Below are positions 16,632 through 23,874 of a stretch of 64,000 nucleotides of DNA, piece by piece (position 1 is the stretch's first letter; each line of letters starts with the position of its first letter). Source of the stretch: Streptomyces djakartensis (lineage in GTDB: Bacteria; Actinomycetota; Actinomycetes; Streptomycetales; Streptomycetaceae); the NCBI RefSeq assembly GCF_014651075.1, contig NZ_BMWE01000011.1, positions 186,001 through 250,000 on the forward strand, given 5' to 3'. Under the pieces are notes generated by a model. That model made no database searches and was not told where the DNA came from. It saw only the letters and a program-made list of their open reading frames with translations. Made by a program: the position numbers and the translations under genes.

Positions 16632-17537
16632 TCAGTCGGAGATGAGGCCGTCCCGCAGCTGCGCCAGCGTCCTCGTCAGCAGCCGCGACACGTGCATCTG
16701 CGAGATGCCGACCTCCTCACCGATCTGCGACTGCGTCATGTTCGCGAAGAACCGCAACATGATGATCCGCCGCTCACGGGGCGGCAGCTTCGCCAGCAGC
16801 GGCTTCAGGGACTCCCGGTACTCCACGCCCTCCAGCGCGGTGTCCTCGTACCCCAGCCGGTCCGCCAGCGACCCCTCGCCGCCGTCGTCCTCCGGCGCCG
16901 GGGAGTCCAGCGAGGACGCCGTGTACGCGTTCCCCACGGCCAGCCCGTCGACCACGTCCTCCTCGGACACCCCGAGCACCGTCGCGAGTTCGGTGACCGT
17001 CGGAGAGCGGTCCAGCTTCTGCGACAGCTCGTCACTGGCCTTGGTCAGCGCGAGCCGCAGCTCCTGAAGCCGGCGCGGCACCCGCACCGACCACGACGTG
17101 TCGCGGAAGAACCGCTTGATCTCGCCCACGACCGTCGGCATCGCGAACGTCGGGAACTCCACGCCCCGTTCGCAGTCGAACCGGTCGATCGCCTTGATCA
17201 GCCCGATCGTGCCGACCTGGACGATGTCCTCCATCGGCTCGTTCCGGGACCGGAACCGAGCCGCCGCGTACCGCACCAGCGGCAGATTCAGCTCGATCAG
17301 CGTGTCACGGACGTACCCACGCTCGGGGCTGTCCTCGTCGAGCGCGGCGAGCCGCAGGAACAGGGAGCGGGAGAGGGTGCGGGTGTCGATGGCCCCCGCG
17401 GCCGTGAGGGCCGGGGCGGGCTCGGTCGCGAGCTCGGCCGGAACGTCGTCGATGGGGCCGAGTGTGTCGAGAGCATGGGGAGCTGACTCGCTCTCCGCGA
17501 GCGTGAGCACCTTCGAGCTGCCCTGTTCTGCGGACAT
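16632..17537 (-). CDS. sigN: RNA polymerase sigma factor SigN (SigB/F/G family)
   Basis: This 301-residue sigma factor has regions 2, 3 and 4 of the SigB/SigF type: region 2 (LVRYAAARFRSRNEPMEDIV, VGTIGLIKAIDRFD), region 3 (VVGEIKRFFRDTSWSVRVPR) and region 4 (LPPRERRIIMLRFFANMTQS, GISQMHVSRLLTR). The start at 17537 follows GGGGGTGG. An in-frame upstream ATG at 17654 has no ribosome-binding site. I assign sigN rather than another paralog because it sits next to sigF in the S. coelicolor order I remember. There it acts in aerial hypha and sporulation-stage development. No anti-sigma gene is adjacent. A SigB-like promoter lies upstream. Confidence 0.85.
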   Translation of the reverse strand: MSAEQGSSKVLTLAESESAPHALDTLGPIDDVPAELATEPAPALTAAGAIDTRTLSRSLFLRLAALDEDSPERGYVRDTLIELNLPLVRYAAARFRSRNEPMEDIVQVGTIGLIKAIDRFDCERGVEFPTFAMPTVVGEIKRFFRDTSWSVRVPRRLQELRLALTKASDELSQKLDRSPTVTELATVLGVSEEDVVDGLAVGNAYTASSLDSPAPEDDGGEGSLADRLGYEDTALEGVEYRESLKPLLAKLPPRERRIIMLRFFANMTQSQIGEEVGISQMHVSRLLTRTLAQLRDGLISD

Positions 17538-17607
17538 GCCACCCCCTTTGGGTCGCGGGACGGTCGCGGCGGACGCCCCCCGTCTGAGGAACGCAGCCTT
17601 CACCTGA

Positions 17608-17633
17608 ATACCGGAGCCGAAGCCCCGGCAAAC
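17608..17633 (-). promoter_or_regulatory. candidate SigB/N-type promoter of sigN
   Basis: On the minus strand, GTTT (17633-17630) is followed after 15 bp by CCGGTAT (17614-17608). The consensus for the SigB family in actinobacteria is close to GTTT-N14-16-GGGTAT. This fits autoregulation of sigN, which I recall being reported in S. coelicolor. The start codon is about 70 bp downstream. Confidence 0.45.
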
Positions 17634-17649
17634 GCGCTTCCCGCAGAAT

Positions 17650-17687
17650 GTCACATGTCGGCAACACGCTGTAGTGACATGTCGACA
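17650..17687. repeat. paired TSACATGTCGRCA motifs upstream of sigN
   Basis: TCACATGTCGGCA (17651-17663) and TGACATGTCGACA (17675-17687) are direct repeats with a 24-bp period. TGTCAC and GTGACA also form an inverted pair across the same stretch. They lie 110-150 bp upstream of the sigN start codon, where an activator or repressor could bind. I cannot name the protein. Confidence 0.4.
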
Positions 17688-17806
17688 TCTGAGACGTGAA
17701 TCCGCCCTGCAAACAAGGGGTCTGACGCCCCGTCGGCACCGAACTGTCGGTAACCGCCCTGACCAGCGATTCCCTCCCCCCGGTTACCTCTCGATCAGGT
17801 ATCCGG

Positions 17807-18628
17807 TTACGCGTCGATCCGGTTCGCGGACCGCAATCGCTGGAAGCTACGCGCGAGTAGCCGCGAGACATGCATCTGCGACACACCGAGTTCCGCGCTG
17901 ATCTGGGACTGCGTGAGATTGCTGTAGTACCGCAGCAGCAGGATCCGCTGCTCCCTCTCCGGAAGCTGGACGAGCAGATGCCGGACGAGATCCCGGTGCT
18001 CCACCCCGTCCAGCGCGGGATCCTCGTAACCGAGCCGGTCCAGCAGCCCCGGCAGCCCGTCACCCTCCTGCGCGGCCTCCAGCGAGGTCGCGTGGTACGA
18101 CCGTCCGGCCTCGATGCAGGACAGCACCTCGTCCTCGGTGATGCGCAGCCGTTCGGCGATCTCCGCGGTCGTCGGGGTCCGCCCGAACGCGGTCGTCAGG
18201 TCCTCGGTCGCGCTGTTCACCTGCACCCACAGCTCGTGCAGCCGGCGGGGCACGTGGACCGTGCGGACGTTGTCGCGGAAGTACCGCTTGATCTCACCGA
18301 CGACCGTCGGCATCGCGAACGTCGGGAACTGCACCCCCCGGTCGGGGTCGAAGCGGTCGATGGCGTTGATGAGCCCGATGGTGCCGACCTGGACGACGTC
18401 CTCCATCGGCTCGTTGCGGGAGCGGAAACGGGCGGCCGCGTAGCGCACGAGCGGCAGATTGGCCTCGATGAGCGCCCCGCGCACCCGGTCGTGCTCCGGC
18501 GTGCCCGGCTGGAGCTCCTTGAGCTGCGCGAAGAGGACCTGTGTGAGGGCGCGGGTGTCGGCGCCACGGCTGCTGCGCCGGGGAGCCGTTTCCGATGACG
18601 GTGCCTGAGGTGCGGTACTGGCCAGCAC
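17807..18628 (-). CDS. sigF: RNA polymerase sigma factor SigF
   Basis: This 273-residue sigma factor belongs to the SigB/SigF family: region 2 (SRNEPMEDVVQVGTIGLINA), region 3 (KRYFRDNVRTVHVPRRLHEL) and region 4 (LPEREQRILLLRYYSNLTQS, then LGVSQMHVSRLLARSFQRLR). The start is the GTG at 18628, after AGGTGGAG. This matches the N-terminus (ASTAPQAP) that I recall for S. coelicolor SigF. The in-frame ATG at 18655 is less likely. In Streptomyces SigF controls late spore maturation and pigment. It shares long identical stretches with SigN, and the two genes look like an old duplication. The 269 bp between them suggests separate promoters. Confidence 0.92.
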   Translation of the reverse strand: MLASTAPQAPSSETAPRRSSRGADTRALTQVLFAQLKELQPGTPEHDRVRGALIEANLPLVRYAAARFRSRNEPMEDVVQVGTIGLINAIDRFDPDRGVQFPTFAMPTVVGEIKRYFRDNVRTVHVPRRLHELWVQVNSATEDLTTAFGRTPTTAEIAERLRITEDEVLSCIEAGRSYHATSLEAAQEGDGLPGLLDRLGYEDPALDGVEHRDLVRHLLVQLPEREQRILLLRYYSNLTQSQISAELGVSQMHVSRLLARSFQRLRSANRIDA

Positions 18629-18691
18629 GGTCAACTCCACCTCGTCATCCGTCAACGCATCCCGTCCACACTTCCCCTGAAAGCGGTCATA

Positions 18692-18707
18692 GCATCACAA
18701 GAGATGC
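18692..18707. repeat. short inverted repeat upstream of sigF
   Basis: GCATC (18692-18696) and GATGC (18703-18707) flank a 6-bp spacer, about 65 bp before the sigF GTG. It is the only clear palindrome in the sigF upstream region. Its role as an operator is a guess. Confidence 0.25.
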
Positions 18708-18755
18708 GGACTCTGTGCAAGCACCCCATAACTACGTGTTGAGGGGCAAAAGAAC

Positions 18756-18780
18756 AGCCCCCGCCGACACGACGGGGGCT
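18756..18780 (-). terminator. intrinsic terminator after the Dabb gene
   Basis: An 8-bp stem, AGCCCCCG (18756-18763) against CGGGGGCT (18773-18780), is followed on the minus strand by a T-rich tail (GTTCTTTTG). It ends the minus-strand unit at 18825-19294 before sigF. Confidence 0.75.
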
Positions 18781-18824
18781 CGAGACCGCGCTTCAGGACT
18801 TCGCCCGACGGAGCGTGAGGGAAC

Positions 18825-19118
18825 TCAGAACTCGTAGTCGGCGATCACCCATGTGGCGAACTCCCGCCACAGTGCGACCCCCGCCTGGTGGTCGGGGTGC
18901 TCCACGTACCGGCGCAGCGCCTCCGCGTCGTCGAAGGCCGAGTTGATGGCGAAGTCGTAGGCGATCGGACGGTCGCTCACGTTCCAGCCGAGCTCCCAGA
19001 AGCGGAGCTCGGGGATCTTGCCGTCGAGGGAGCGGAACGCCTCGACGCCCTTCGCGACCCGGGGATCGCCGCGCTCGACGCCCTCGTTGAGCTTGAAGAG
19101 GACCAGGTGGCGGATCAT
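18825..19118 (-). CDS. Dabb-family (stress-responsive alpha-beta barrel) protein
   Basis: This 97-residue protein is a single dimeric alpha-beta barrel domain. It starts MIRHLVLFKLNEGV and ends with an HPDHQAGVALWREFATWVIADYEF-like stretch, typical of Dabb proteins. GGAGG lies 6 nt before the ATG. Its start shares one base with the stop of the upstream small membrane-protein gene, so the two are coupled. The Dabb fold covers several small enzymes and proteins with no known reaction, so no activity can be assigned. Confidence 0.87.
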   Translation of the reverse strand: MIRHLVLFKLNEGVERGDPRVAKGVEAFRSLDGKIPELRFWELGWNVSDRPIAYDFAINSAFDDAEALRRYVEHPDHQAGVALWREFATWVIADYEF

Positions 19119-19294
19119 CACTTTCCTCCGTTGGCGACCCATGTGGCGAAGTCGCCGAGGGCCTGGACGGCGTCCGATATGCCCTGGAACCCTACTCCGA
19201 CGTAGCCGGTGGCCTTGTCCGGGTCCGTGATGATCACGTACAGGGCGAAGACCACGAGCAAGTAGACGGCGACCTTCTTCGCGTTCACCGCCAT
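19118..19294 (-). CDS. small single-pass membrane protein
   Basis: This 58-residue protein has one N-terminal membrane helix (about residues 7-23, VAVYLLVVFALYVIITD) and a short amphipathic tail. A good ribosome-binding site (GGGAGG) precedes the ATG. Its stop overlaps the Dabb start by one base. I do not recognise a family. The tight coupling suggests it anchors or works with the Dabb protein. Confidence 0.75.
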   Translation of the reverse strand: MAVNAKKVAVYLLVVFALYVIITDPDKATGYVGVGFQGISDAVQALGDFATWVANGGK

Positions 19295-19376
19295 CGCGGC
19301 CTCCCATGTCACTGATGCCTCATGCAGCGCACATGATCGCACGAAGGTCAGAGGACCCGAAGGGGTGGATCGCACG

Positions 19377-19404
19377 AAGGGCCCCGTCTGACGACGGGGC
19401 CCTT
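19377..19404 (-). terminator. intrinsic terminator after tRNA-Ser(CGA)
   Basis: A 12-bp perfect stem (AAGGGCCCCGTC, 19377-19388; GACGGGGCCCTT, 19393-19404) has a TGAC loop. It lies 6 bp beyond the 3' end of the tRNA-Ser gene on the minus strand. The tail is only weakly T-rich. Confidence 0.7.
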
Positions 19405-19410
19405 CTCGAG

Positions 19411-19495
19411 CGGTAGCGGAGGGATTTGAACCCTCGGTGACTTGCGCCACACTCGCTTTCGAGGCGAGCTCCTTCGGCCGCTCGGACACGCTACC
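19411..19495 (-). tRNA. tRNA-Ser (anticodon CGA)
   Basis: The minus strand folds as a class II tRNA. The 7-bp acceptor is GGTAGCG against CGCTACC with discriminator G. The anticodon loop is CTCGAAA (anticodon CGA), there is a long variable arm, and the T-loop has GGTTCAAATCC. CCA is not encoded. It reads UCG codons. Confidence 0.93.
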
Positions 19496-19540
19496 GAGGG
19501 AGACATTACAGCAAGGTGCGGCCTGCTCAGAAATCGGTAT

Positions 19541-19972
19541 TCAGCGGCTGCGGAAGAACTCGGTGAGCAGCCGGGCGCCCTCCTCGGCGAGCACGCCCCC
19601 GATCACCTCGGGCCGGTGGTTGAGCCGCCGGTCACGGAGGAGGTCCCAGAGGGAGCCGGCCGCGCCGGCCTTCTCGTCACGGGCGCCGTAGACGAGCCGG
19701 TCGACACGGGACTGCTGGATCGCGCCCGCGCACATCGTGCAGGGCTCCAGCGTCACCACGAGGGTGCAGCCGGCGAGCCGCCACGCGCCGAGTGCGGCGG
19801 CGGCCCGCCTGAGGGCGAGCACCTCCGCGTGGGCCGTCGGGTCGCCGCCGGCCTCCCGTTCGTTGTGCCCGGCCGCGAGCACGGTCGTGCCGTCCGGCGC
19901 CAGCACGACGGCGCCGACCGGGACGTCCCCGCCCCGGACGGCCTCGGCGGCCTCGTCCAGGGCGAGCCGCAT
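19541..19972 (-). CDS. tadA: tRNA-specific adenosine deaminase TadA
   Basis: This 143-residue zinc enzyme makes inosine at the wobble base of tRNA-Arg(ACG). The zinc-binding and catalytic motifs are complete: H48-A-E50 and P77-C78-T-M-C81. The ATG at 19972 is the first standard start. In frame upstream is CTG-ACC-GAT, where the CTG overlaps the stop of the preceding gene. Homologs I recall begin with MTDR, so translation may start at that CTG and add 20 residues. It sits directly after its associated protein gene in the same operon. Confidence 0.93.
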   Translation of the reverse strand: MRLALDEAAEAVRGGDVPVGAVVLAPDGTTVLAAGHNEREAGGDPTAHAEVLALRRAAAALGAWRLAGCTLVVTLEPCTMCAGAIQQSRVDRLVYGARDEKAGAAGSLWDLLRDRRLNHRPEVIGGVLAEEGARLLTEFFRSR

Positions 19973-20028
19973 CGCGGGCCGCCAGGGGTCGCGTACCGGG
20001 TCCGGCGGCCCCGGGGTGACGCGATCGG

Positions 20029-20589
20029 TCAGCGGACGGCCTCCAGGGTCTCCGAGGCGCCGAGCGACTCGGCGATCTCGGTGACGGCGTCGGTCACCAT
20101 CGAGCGCAGCTCCTTCTCGCTCACGCCGAGGTCGTCGAGGATCTGGGCGTCGCCGACCGGGCCGTGCGGTACGGCCTCGGCGGCACCGGCGGCCCCGGCA
20201 CCGCCGTCGGACTCGTCGTCCTCGCCGGACTCCCCGTCCTCGGTGCCGTCGAGATCGAGGGCGTCCAGGTCGTCGCCGTCGGCCGGGTCCCGGCCGAGCA
20301 GCTCGTCGGTGAGCAGGATCTCGCCGTAGCTGCTGCGGGCAGCGGCGGCGGCGTCCGAGACGTAGATGCGAGGGTCCTCCTCGCCGTCCACGCGGACGAC
20401 GCCGAACCAGGCGTCCTCCTGCTCGATCAGCACGAGCACCGTGTCGTCGTCGGGGGAGGCTTCACGGGCCAGGTCGGCCAGATCCGCCAGGGTTTCCACA
20501 TCGTCGAGCTCCGTGTCGCTCGCTTCCCACCCGTCTTCGGTGCGCGCGAGCAGTGCGGCGAAGTACACCGTGACTCTCCCACTGGTCAT
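20029..20589 (-). CDS. tRNA adenosine deaminase-associated protein
   Basis: This 186-residue acidic protein is found beside tadA in actinobacteria and named for that position. It starts VTVYFAALLARTEDGWEASD after a short lead and has a conserved core (DTVLVLIEQEDAWFGVVRVD, then RIYVSD). A strongly acidic linker (about residues 108-130) follows, then a helical C-terminus. Its molecular role is not established. The stop lies within the possible CTG start region of tadA, so translational coupling is likely. Confidence 0.85.
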   Translation of the reverse strand: MTSGRVTVYFAALLARTEDGWEASDTELDDVETLADLADLAREASPDDDTVLVLIEQEDAWFGVVRVDGEEDPRIYVSDAAAAARSSYGEILLTDELLGRDPADGDDLDALDLDGTEDGESGEDDESDGGAGAAGAAEAVPHGPVGDAQILDDLGVSEKELRSMVTDAVTEIAESLGASETLEAVR

Positions 20590-20845
20590 AGGCGTGCCGG
20601 TTGGGGATCCCCCCGGCGGAGGTTACGGGCGGGGAGTGCTCCTCCGAGCCCCACCCACTCGGAATCGTGGCAGAAACAAGGCGTTCAGGGGATGTCTTCG
20701 ACTCCCTGTGTCCAGCGGTTCCGCTCGCACGCTTGTTGCGGCCACCTGCGGATCGTACGCGGCTTTCCCCTGCTCCACGTACGGTCACCCGCGAAGAAAC
20801 GCCCCGCGGTTCGCGATCTTCTCCGGCGGTTTCCGCACTCGTCTC

Positions 20846-21097
20846 CTACCAGCGGAACGTGCGCATCCGCATGGCGCGTCGCAACCGGGCCGTCTTGGCG
20901 CGGCGCGGCTGGACGCGGTCGCGCAGTTCCCGGGCCTCCGCGAGGTCGCGCAGGAACCGGGCCCGGCGCCGACGGCGCTCGGCGTCGGACAGGTCCGTCC
21001 CCTCCGGCCCGTCCGTCCGGCCGGTCGTCGATTCCGTCCCGGGCTGTACGCGCGGCGACGGGGCGTGTCGGGTATTCCGTTCGGGCATCAGGTTCAT
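20846..21097 (-). CDS. conserved basic hypothetical protein
   Basis: This 83-residue protein has a disordered N-terminal part and a very basic C-terminal half (RRRRRARFLRDLAEARELRD, then RLRRAMRMRTFRW). The C-terminal pattern is one I recall from conserved Streptomyces proteins at this locus. The start at 21097 is uncertain: GGGGG is only 2 nt upstream of that ATG and 11 nt upstream of the next (21088). Binding to RNA, DNA or the ribosome would fit the charge, but that is only inference. The 256 bp on its 3' side up to 20590 shows nothing else I recognise. Confidence 0.55.
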   Translation of the reverse strand: MNLMPERNTRHAPSPRVQPGTESTTGRTDGPEGTDLSDAERRRRRARFLRDLAEARELRDRVQPRRAKTARLRRAMRMRTFRW

Positions 21098-21219
21098 CAC
21101 CCCCAGTGCGTCCAGTCCGTTTTCCCCGGACAGGCGGTTTGACGCCTGCGAACGTGCGGCGGCCGGACGGGGGGCTCGCCGTGCCGCCGGCGTCATCCGG
21201 CCCGGTTACTGTTGTGGAC

Positions 21220-21855
21220 ATGCGTCTCCATGTCGTCGACCACCCCCTGGTCGCCCACAAGCTCACCACGCTGCGCGACCGGCGTACCGACTCCGCGACC
21301 TTCCGCCGTCTGGCCGACGAGCTGGTCACCCTGCTCGCCTACGAGGCCACCCGCGACGTGCGCACCGAACAGGTCGACATCCAGACGCCGGTGGCCGCGA
21401 CCACGGGCGTGAAGCTGTCCCACCCGCGTCCACTGGTGGTGCCGATCCTGCGGGCCGGACTCGGCATGCTGGACGGCATGGTCCGGCTGCTGCCGACCGC
21501 CGAGGTGGGCTTCCTCGGCATGATCCGCAACGAGGAGACGCTGGAGGCCTCCACGTACGCCACGCGTATGCCGGAGGACCTGTCGGGCCGTCAGGTGTAT
21601 GTGCTGGACCCGATGCTCGCCACCGGCGGCACGCTGGTCGCGGCGATCCGGGAGCTGATCCGGCGCGGCGCCGACGACGTGACCGCCGTGGTGCTGCTGG
21701 CCGCGCCGGAGGGCGTCGAGATCATGGAGCGCGAGCTGGCGGGCACGCCGGTGACGGTCGTGACGGCGTCGGTCGACGAGCGCCTGAACGAGCACGGCTA
21801 CATCGTCCCGGGCCTCGGCGACGCCGGGGACCGGATGTACGGGTCGGCCGAGTAG
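21220..21855 (+). CDS. upp: uracil phosphoribosyltransferase
   Basis: This 211-residue enzyme makes UMP from uracil and PRPP in pyrimidine salvage. The PRPP-binding loop is VYVLDPMLATGGTLVAAI (about residues 126-143). The uracil-binding C-terminus (HGYIVPGLGDAGDRMYG) and the ILRAGLGMLDG segment are intact. The length matches the family. There is no ribosome-binding site. TACTGT (21207-21212) ends 7 nt before the ATG, so it is probably leaderless. It is a single-gene unit, convergent with the LytR_C gene 7 bp away. Confidence 0.96.
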   Translation: MRLHVVDHPLVAHKLTTLRDRRTDSATFRRLADELVTLLAYEATRDVRTEQVDIQTPVAATTGVKLSHPRPLVVPILRAGLGMLDGMVRLLPTAEVGFLGMIRNEETLEASTYATRMPEDLSGRQVYVLDPMLATGGTLVAAIRELIRRGADDVTAVVLLAAPEGVEIMERELAGTPVTVVTASVDERLNEHGYIVPGLGDAGDRMYGSAE

Positions 21856-21862
21856 GCCCCTC

Positions 21863-22504
21863 TCAGCAGCCCTTCTTCGGCGACGGCGCCGGTTCGGGCT
21901 CGGCCATCCTGGTCAGGGCCCGGTCGGCGTCCGCCCGCTTCGCCAGCCCCTTGAAGGCGTCGCCGATGACGAGGTCCACGGCGGCGCCCTCGCGGGCCGC
22001 CTCGGTGCGCCGCTCGGCGCCCGGGAGCTGGGTGCCGAGGACGGGCAGTGCCGTGTCGAGGGCGGAGTCGGGGCCGAGCAGGAACCCGGTGCCCTTGACC
22101 TTCTTGTCGTACTTCTTGGGCGCGTTGCCCACGTCGCCGATCTTGAAGCCGCGCTTCTTCAGCTCGTCGGCGGTCTTCTTCGCCAGGCCGCTGCGGGTGG
22201 TGGCGTTGAGGACGTTGACCGTGATGGCGCGCGGCTCGGGCAGCGCCTTCGGGGTGGGCGAGGGGCTCGCCTTGGTCCTGGGGGCGCAGTCCTTCCCGGT
22301 GCCCGCCGCCGAGGCCTTGCCACCGCCCCCGGTGAAGACGTCGATGAGCTGCAGGGTGCCCCAGCCGCCCACGCCGAGCACGGCGACGGAGGCGACGGCC
22401 AGGACGACGAGCCTGCCGCGCCTCCGGGCCCGGCGCATCCGGGGGTGCTTGTTTCCCGTGATGCGGTACTTGCCGCCCATGCCGGGGGGAGTCAGCATGC
22501 TCAT
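21863..22504 (-). CDS. membrane-anchored LytR_C domain protein
   Basis: This protein of about 213 residues has a basic N-terminus, one membrane helix (about residues 33-55) and a Thr/Pro/Ser linker. A LytR_C-type domain follows (about 90-200: ITVNVLNATTRSGLAKKTAD, then LKKRGFKIGDVGNAP). This domain occurs at the C-terminus of cell-wall LCP ligases, but here it stands alone without the LCP catalytic domain. It probably acts outside the membrane. The start (22504, or 22498) lacks a strong ribosome-binding site. Confidence 0.8.
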   Translation of the reverse strand: MSMLTPPGMGGKYRITGNKHPRMRRARRRGRLVVLAVASVAVLGVGGWGTLQLIDVFTGGGGKASAAGTGKDCAPRTKASPSPTPKALPEPRAITVNVLNATTRSGLAKKTADELKKRGFKIGDVGNAPKKYDKKVKGTGFLLGPDSALDTALPVLGTQLPGAERRTEAAREGAAVDLVIGDAFKGLAKRADADRALTRMAEPEPAPSPKKGC

Positions 22505-22601
22505 GAGCGCAGCGTAGTGCTCCCGGGCGACGATGCCTACTAGATGATCATTCGACATCGCCCAGCGGAACCCGAAAGGGCCAACCCGTGACCCCCGGGG
22601 G

Positions 22602-22898
22602 TCAGTCGAGCTCGAGCACGCGTGCGTGCAGCACCTGGCGCTGCTGGAGCGCGGCACGCACCGCGCGGTGCAGCCCGTCCTCCAGGTACAGGTCGCCCTG
22701 CCACTTCACGACGTGCGCGAAGAGGTCGCCGTAGAACGTCGAGTCCTCGGCGAGCAGGGTCTCGAGGTCGAGCTGCTGCTTCGTCGTCACGAGCTGATCG
22801 AGGCGGACCGGGCGCGGCGCGACGTCCGCCCACTGCCGGGTGCTGTCCCGGCCGTGGTCGGGGTACGGCCGGCCGTTTCCGATGCGCTTGAAGATCAC
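22602..22898 (-). CDS. conserved hypothetical, ParB-like DGLHR motif
   Basis: This 98-residue protein starts MIFKRIGNGRPYPDHGRDST. It has a segment resembling the ParB/Srx fold (KWQGDLYLEDGLHRAVRAAL), where DGLHR is like the DGHHR motif of ParB N-terminal domains. Similar proteins have been named VapB-family antitoxins in databases, as I recall, but I see no toxin gene next to it and no ribbon-helix-helix or AbrB signature. Function is unknown. Confidence 0.7.
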   Translation of the reverse strand: MIFKRIGNGRPYPDHGRDSTRQWADVAPRPVRLDQLVTTKQQLDLETLLAEDSTFYGDLFAHVVKWQGDLYLEDGLHRAVRAALQQRQVLHARVLELD

Positions 22899-23234
22899 AC
22901 GGAAAGCCTACCGGGCGGGACCTTCCGGGCGCAGCCGTGGCGGCGGAGTGCGACGCTGAAAAAAAGCCCACAACGCGGTATGAACCGGAACAGAGGCCTG
23001 AACATGCCGGGCCGTGAGACCCCGCCGTCGGCCCTGCTCCCGAGGTGGTCGCTCTCCGGGACGGCCCCGTGTTCGGCGCGGCGGAGGCGTTGGTCCGGTC
23101 GCCGGCCGCCCTCCGCCGTCGCGGGTCGGTCAACCGCGCACCCGCTCCCTCGGGGACTGCTGCGGATCGCGCGTGTCCCGCTCGGGCCGGGGCGGGAGGG
23201 GCCCGCCACCCGGGGCGAGCCACGCGGCTGACGC
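22899..23234. other. 336-bp intergenic region without a recognised gene
   Basis: This stretch lies between the HhH-GPD gene stop and the start of the ParB-like gene, both on the minus strand. A run of seven A residues occurs near 22959-22965, the only AT-rich feature. It probably holds the ParB-like gene promoter. The frames through it have atypical composition and no homology I recognise. Confidence 0.5.
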
Positions 23235-23828
23235 CTACCTGCCGGCGGCCTTCGCGGCCTTGGCCGCCGCCTTCATCTCCTGCTTGTGTGCCCGCACCTT
23301 GGCCAGCGACTCGGGGCCGGTGATGTCGGCGACCGAGCGGAAGGACTTCGGCTCGCCGTAGGAACCCGCGGCCTCCCGCCATCCCGTGGGCCGCACGCCG
23401 AGCTGCTTGCCGAGCAGGGCGAGGAAGATCTGGGCCTTCTGCTTGCCGAAGCCCGGCAGTTCCGCCAGCCGCTTCAGCAGCTCCTTGCCGGTGGCCACGT
23501 CCTTCCAGACGGCCTCGGCGTCACCGTCGTAGTGCTCGACGAGGTACTGGCACAGCTGCTGGATCCGCTTGGCCATGGAGCCCGGGTAGCGGTGCACGGC
23601 CGGCTTCTGCGAGAGCAGCGCGGCGAAGGCCTCGGGCTCGTGCGCGGCGATCTCGTGCGCGTCCAGGTCGTCCGTGCCGAGCCGCTGGGCGATCGTCGCC
23701 GGACCCTTGAACGCCCACTCCATGGGGACTTGCTGGTCCAGCAGCATCCCGATCAGCGCGGCGAGCGGACTGCGGCCGAGCAGCGCGTCGGCTTCGGGGT
23801 CCTGGGCGAGGTGAAGAGTGACGTCCAT
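23235..23828 (-). CDS. HhH-GPD-type DNA repair protein, catalytic Asp not seen
   Basis: This 197-residue all-helical protein resembles the HhH-GPD glycosylase superfamily. It has the LAALIGMLLDQQVPMEWAFK opening and a helix-hairpin-helix (LAELPGFGKQKAQIFLALLG, about residues 125-145). In active MutY/Nth/AlkA enzymes the hairpin is followed after about 18 residues by a catalytic Asp in VDTH or VDVH. Here the matching stretch reads GVRPTGWREAAG, with no Asp. It may bind DNA without excising bases. It has a basic, Ala/Lys-rich tail. Confidence 0.83.
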   Translation of the reverse strand: MDVTLHLAQDPEADALLGRSPLAALIGMLLDQQVPMEWAFKGPATIAQRLGTDDLDAHEIAAHEPEAFAALLSQKPAVHRYPGSMAKRIQQLCQYLVEHYDGDAEAVWKDVATGKELLKRLAELPGFGKQKAQIFLALLGKQLGVRPTGWREAAGSYGEPKSFRSVADITGPESLAKVRAHKQEMKAAAKAAKAAGR

Positions 23829-23874
23829 GTCCCGATCATCCCCCGGGGCGGGCCCGGCCGCGTCCGGAGCCCGC

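Noticed and set aside
22602..22898. Toxin-antitoxin (VapB-type) module
   Set aside because: No PIN-domain or other toxin gene adjoins, and the protein lacks a recognisable antitoxin DNA-binding motif.
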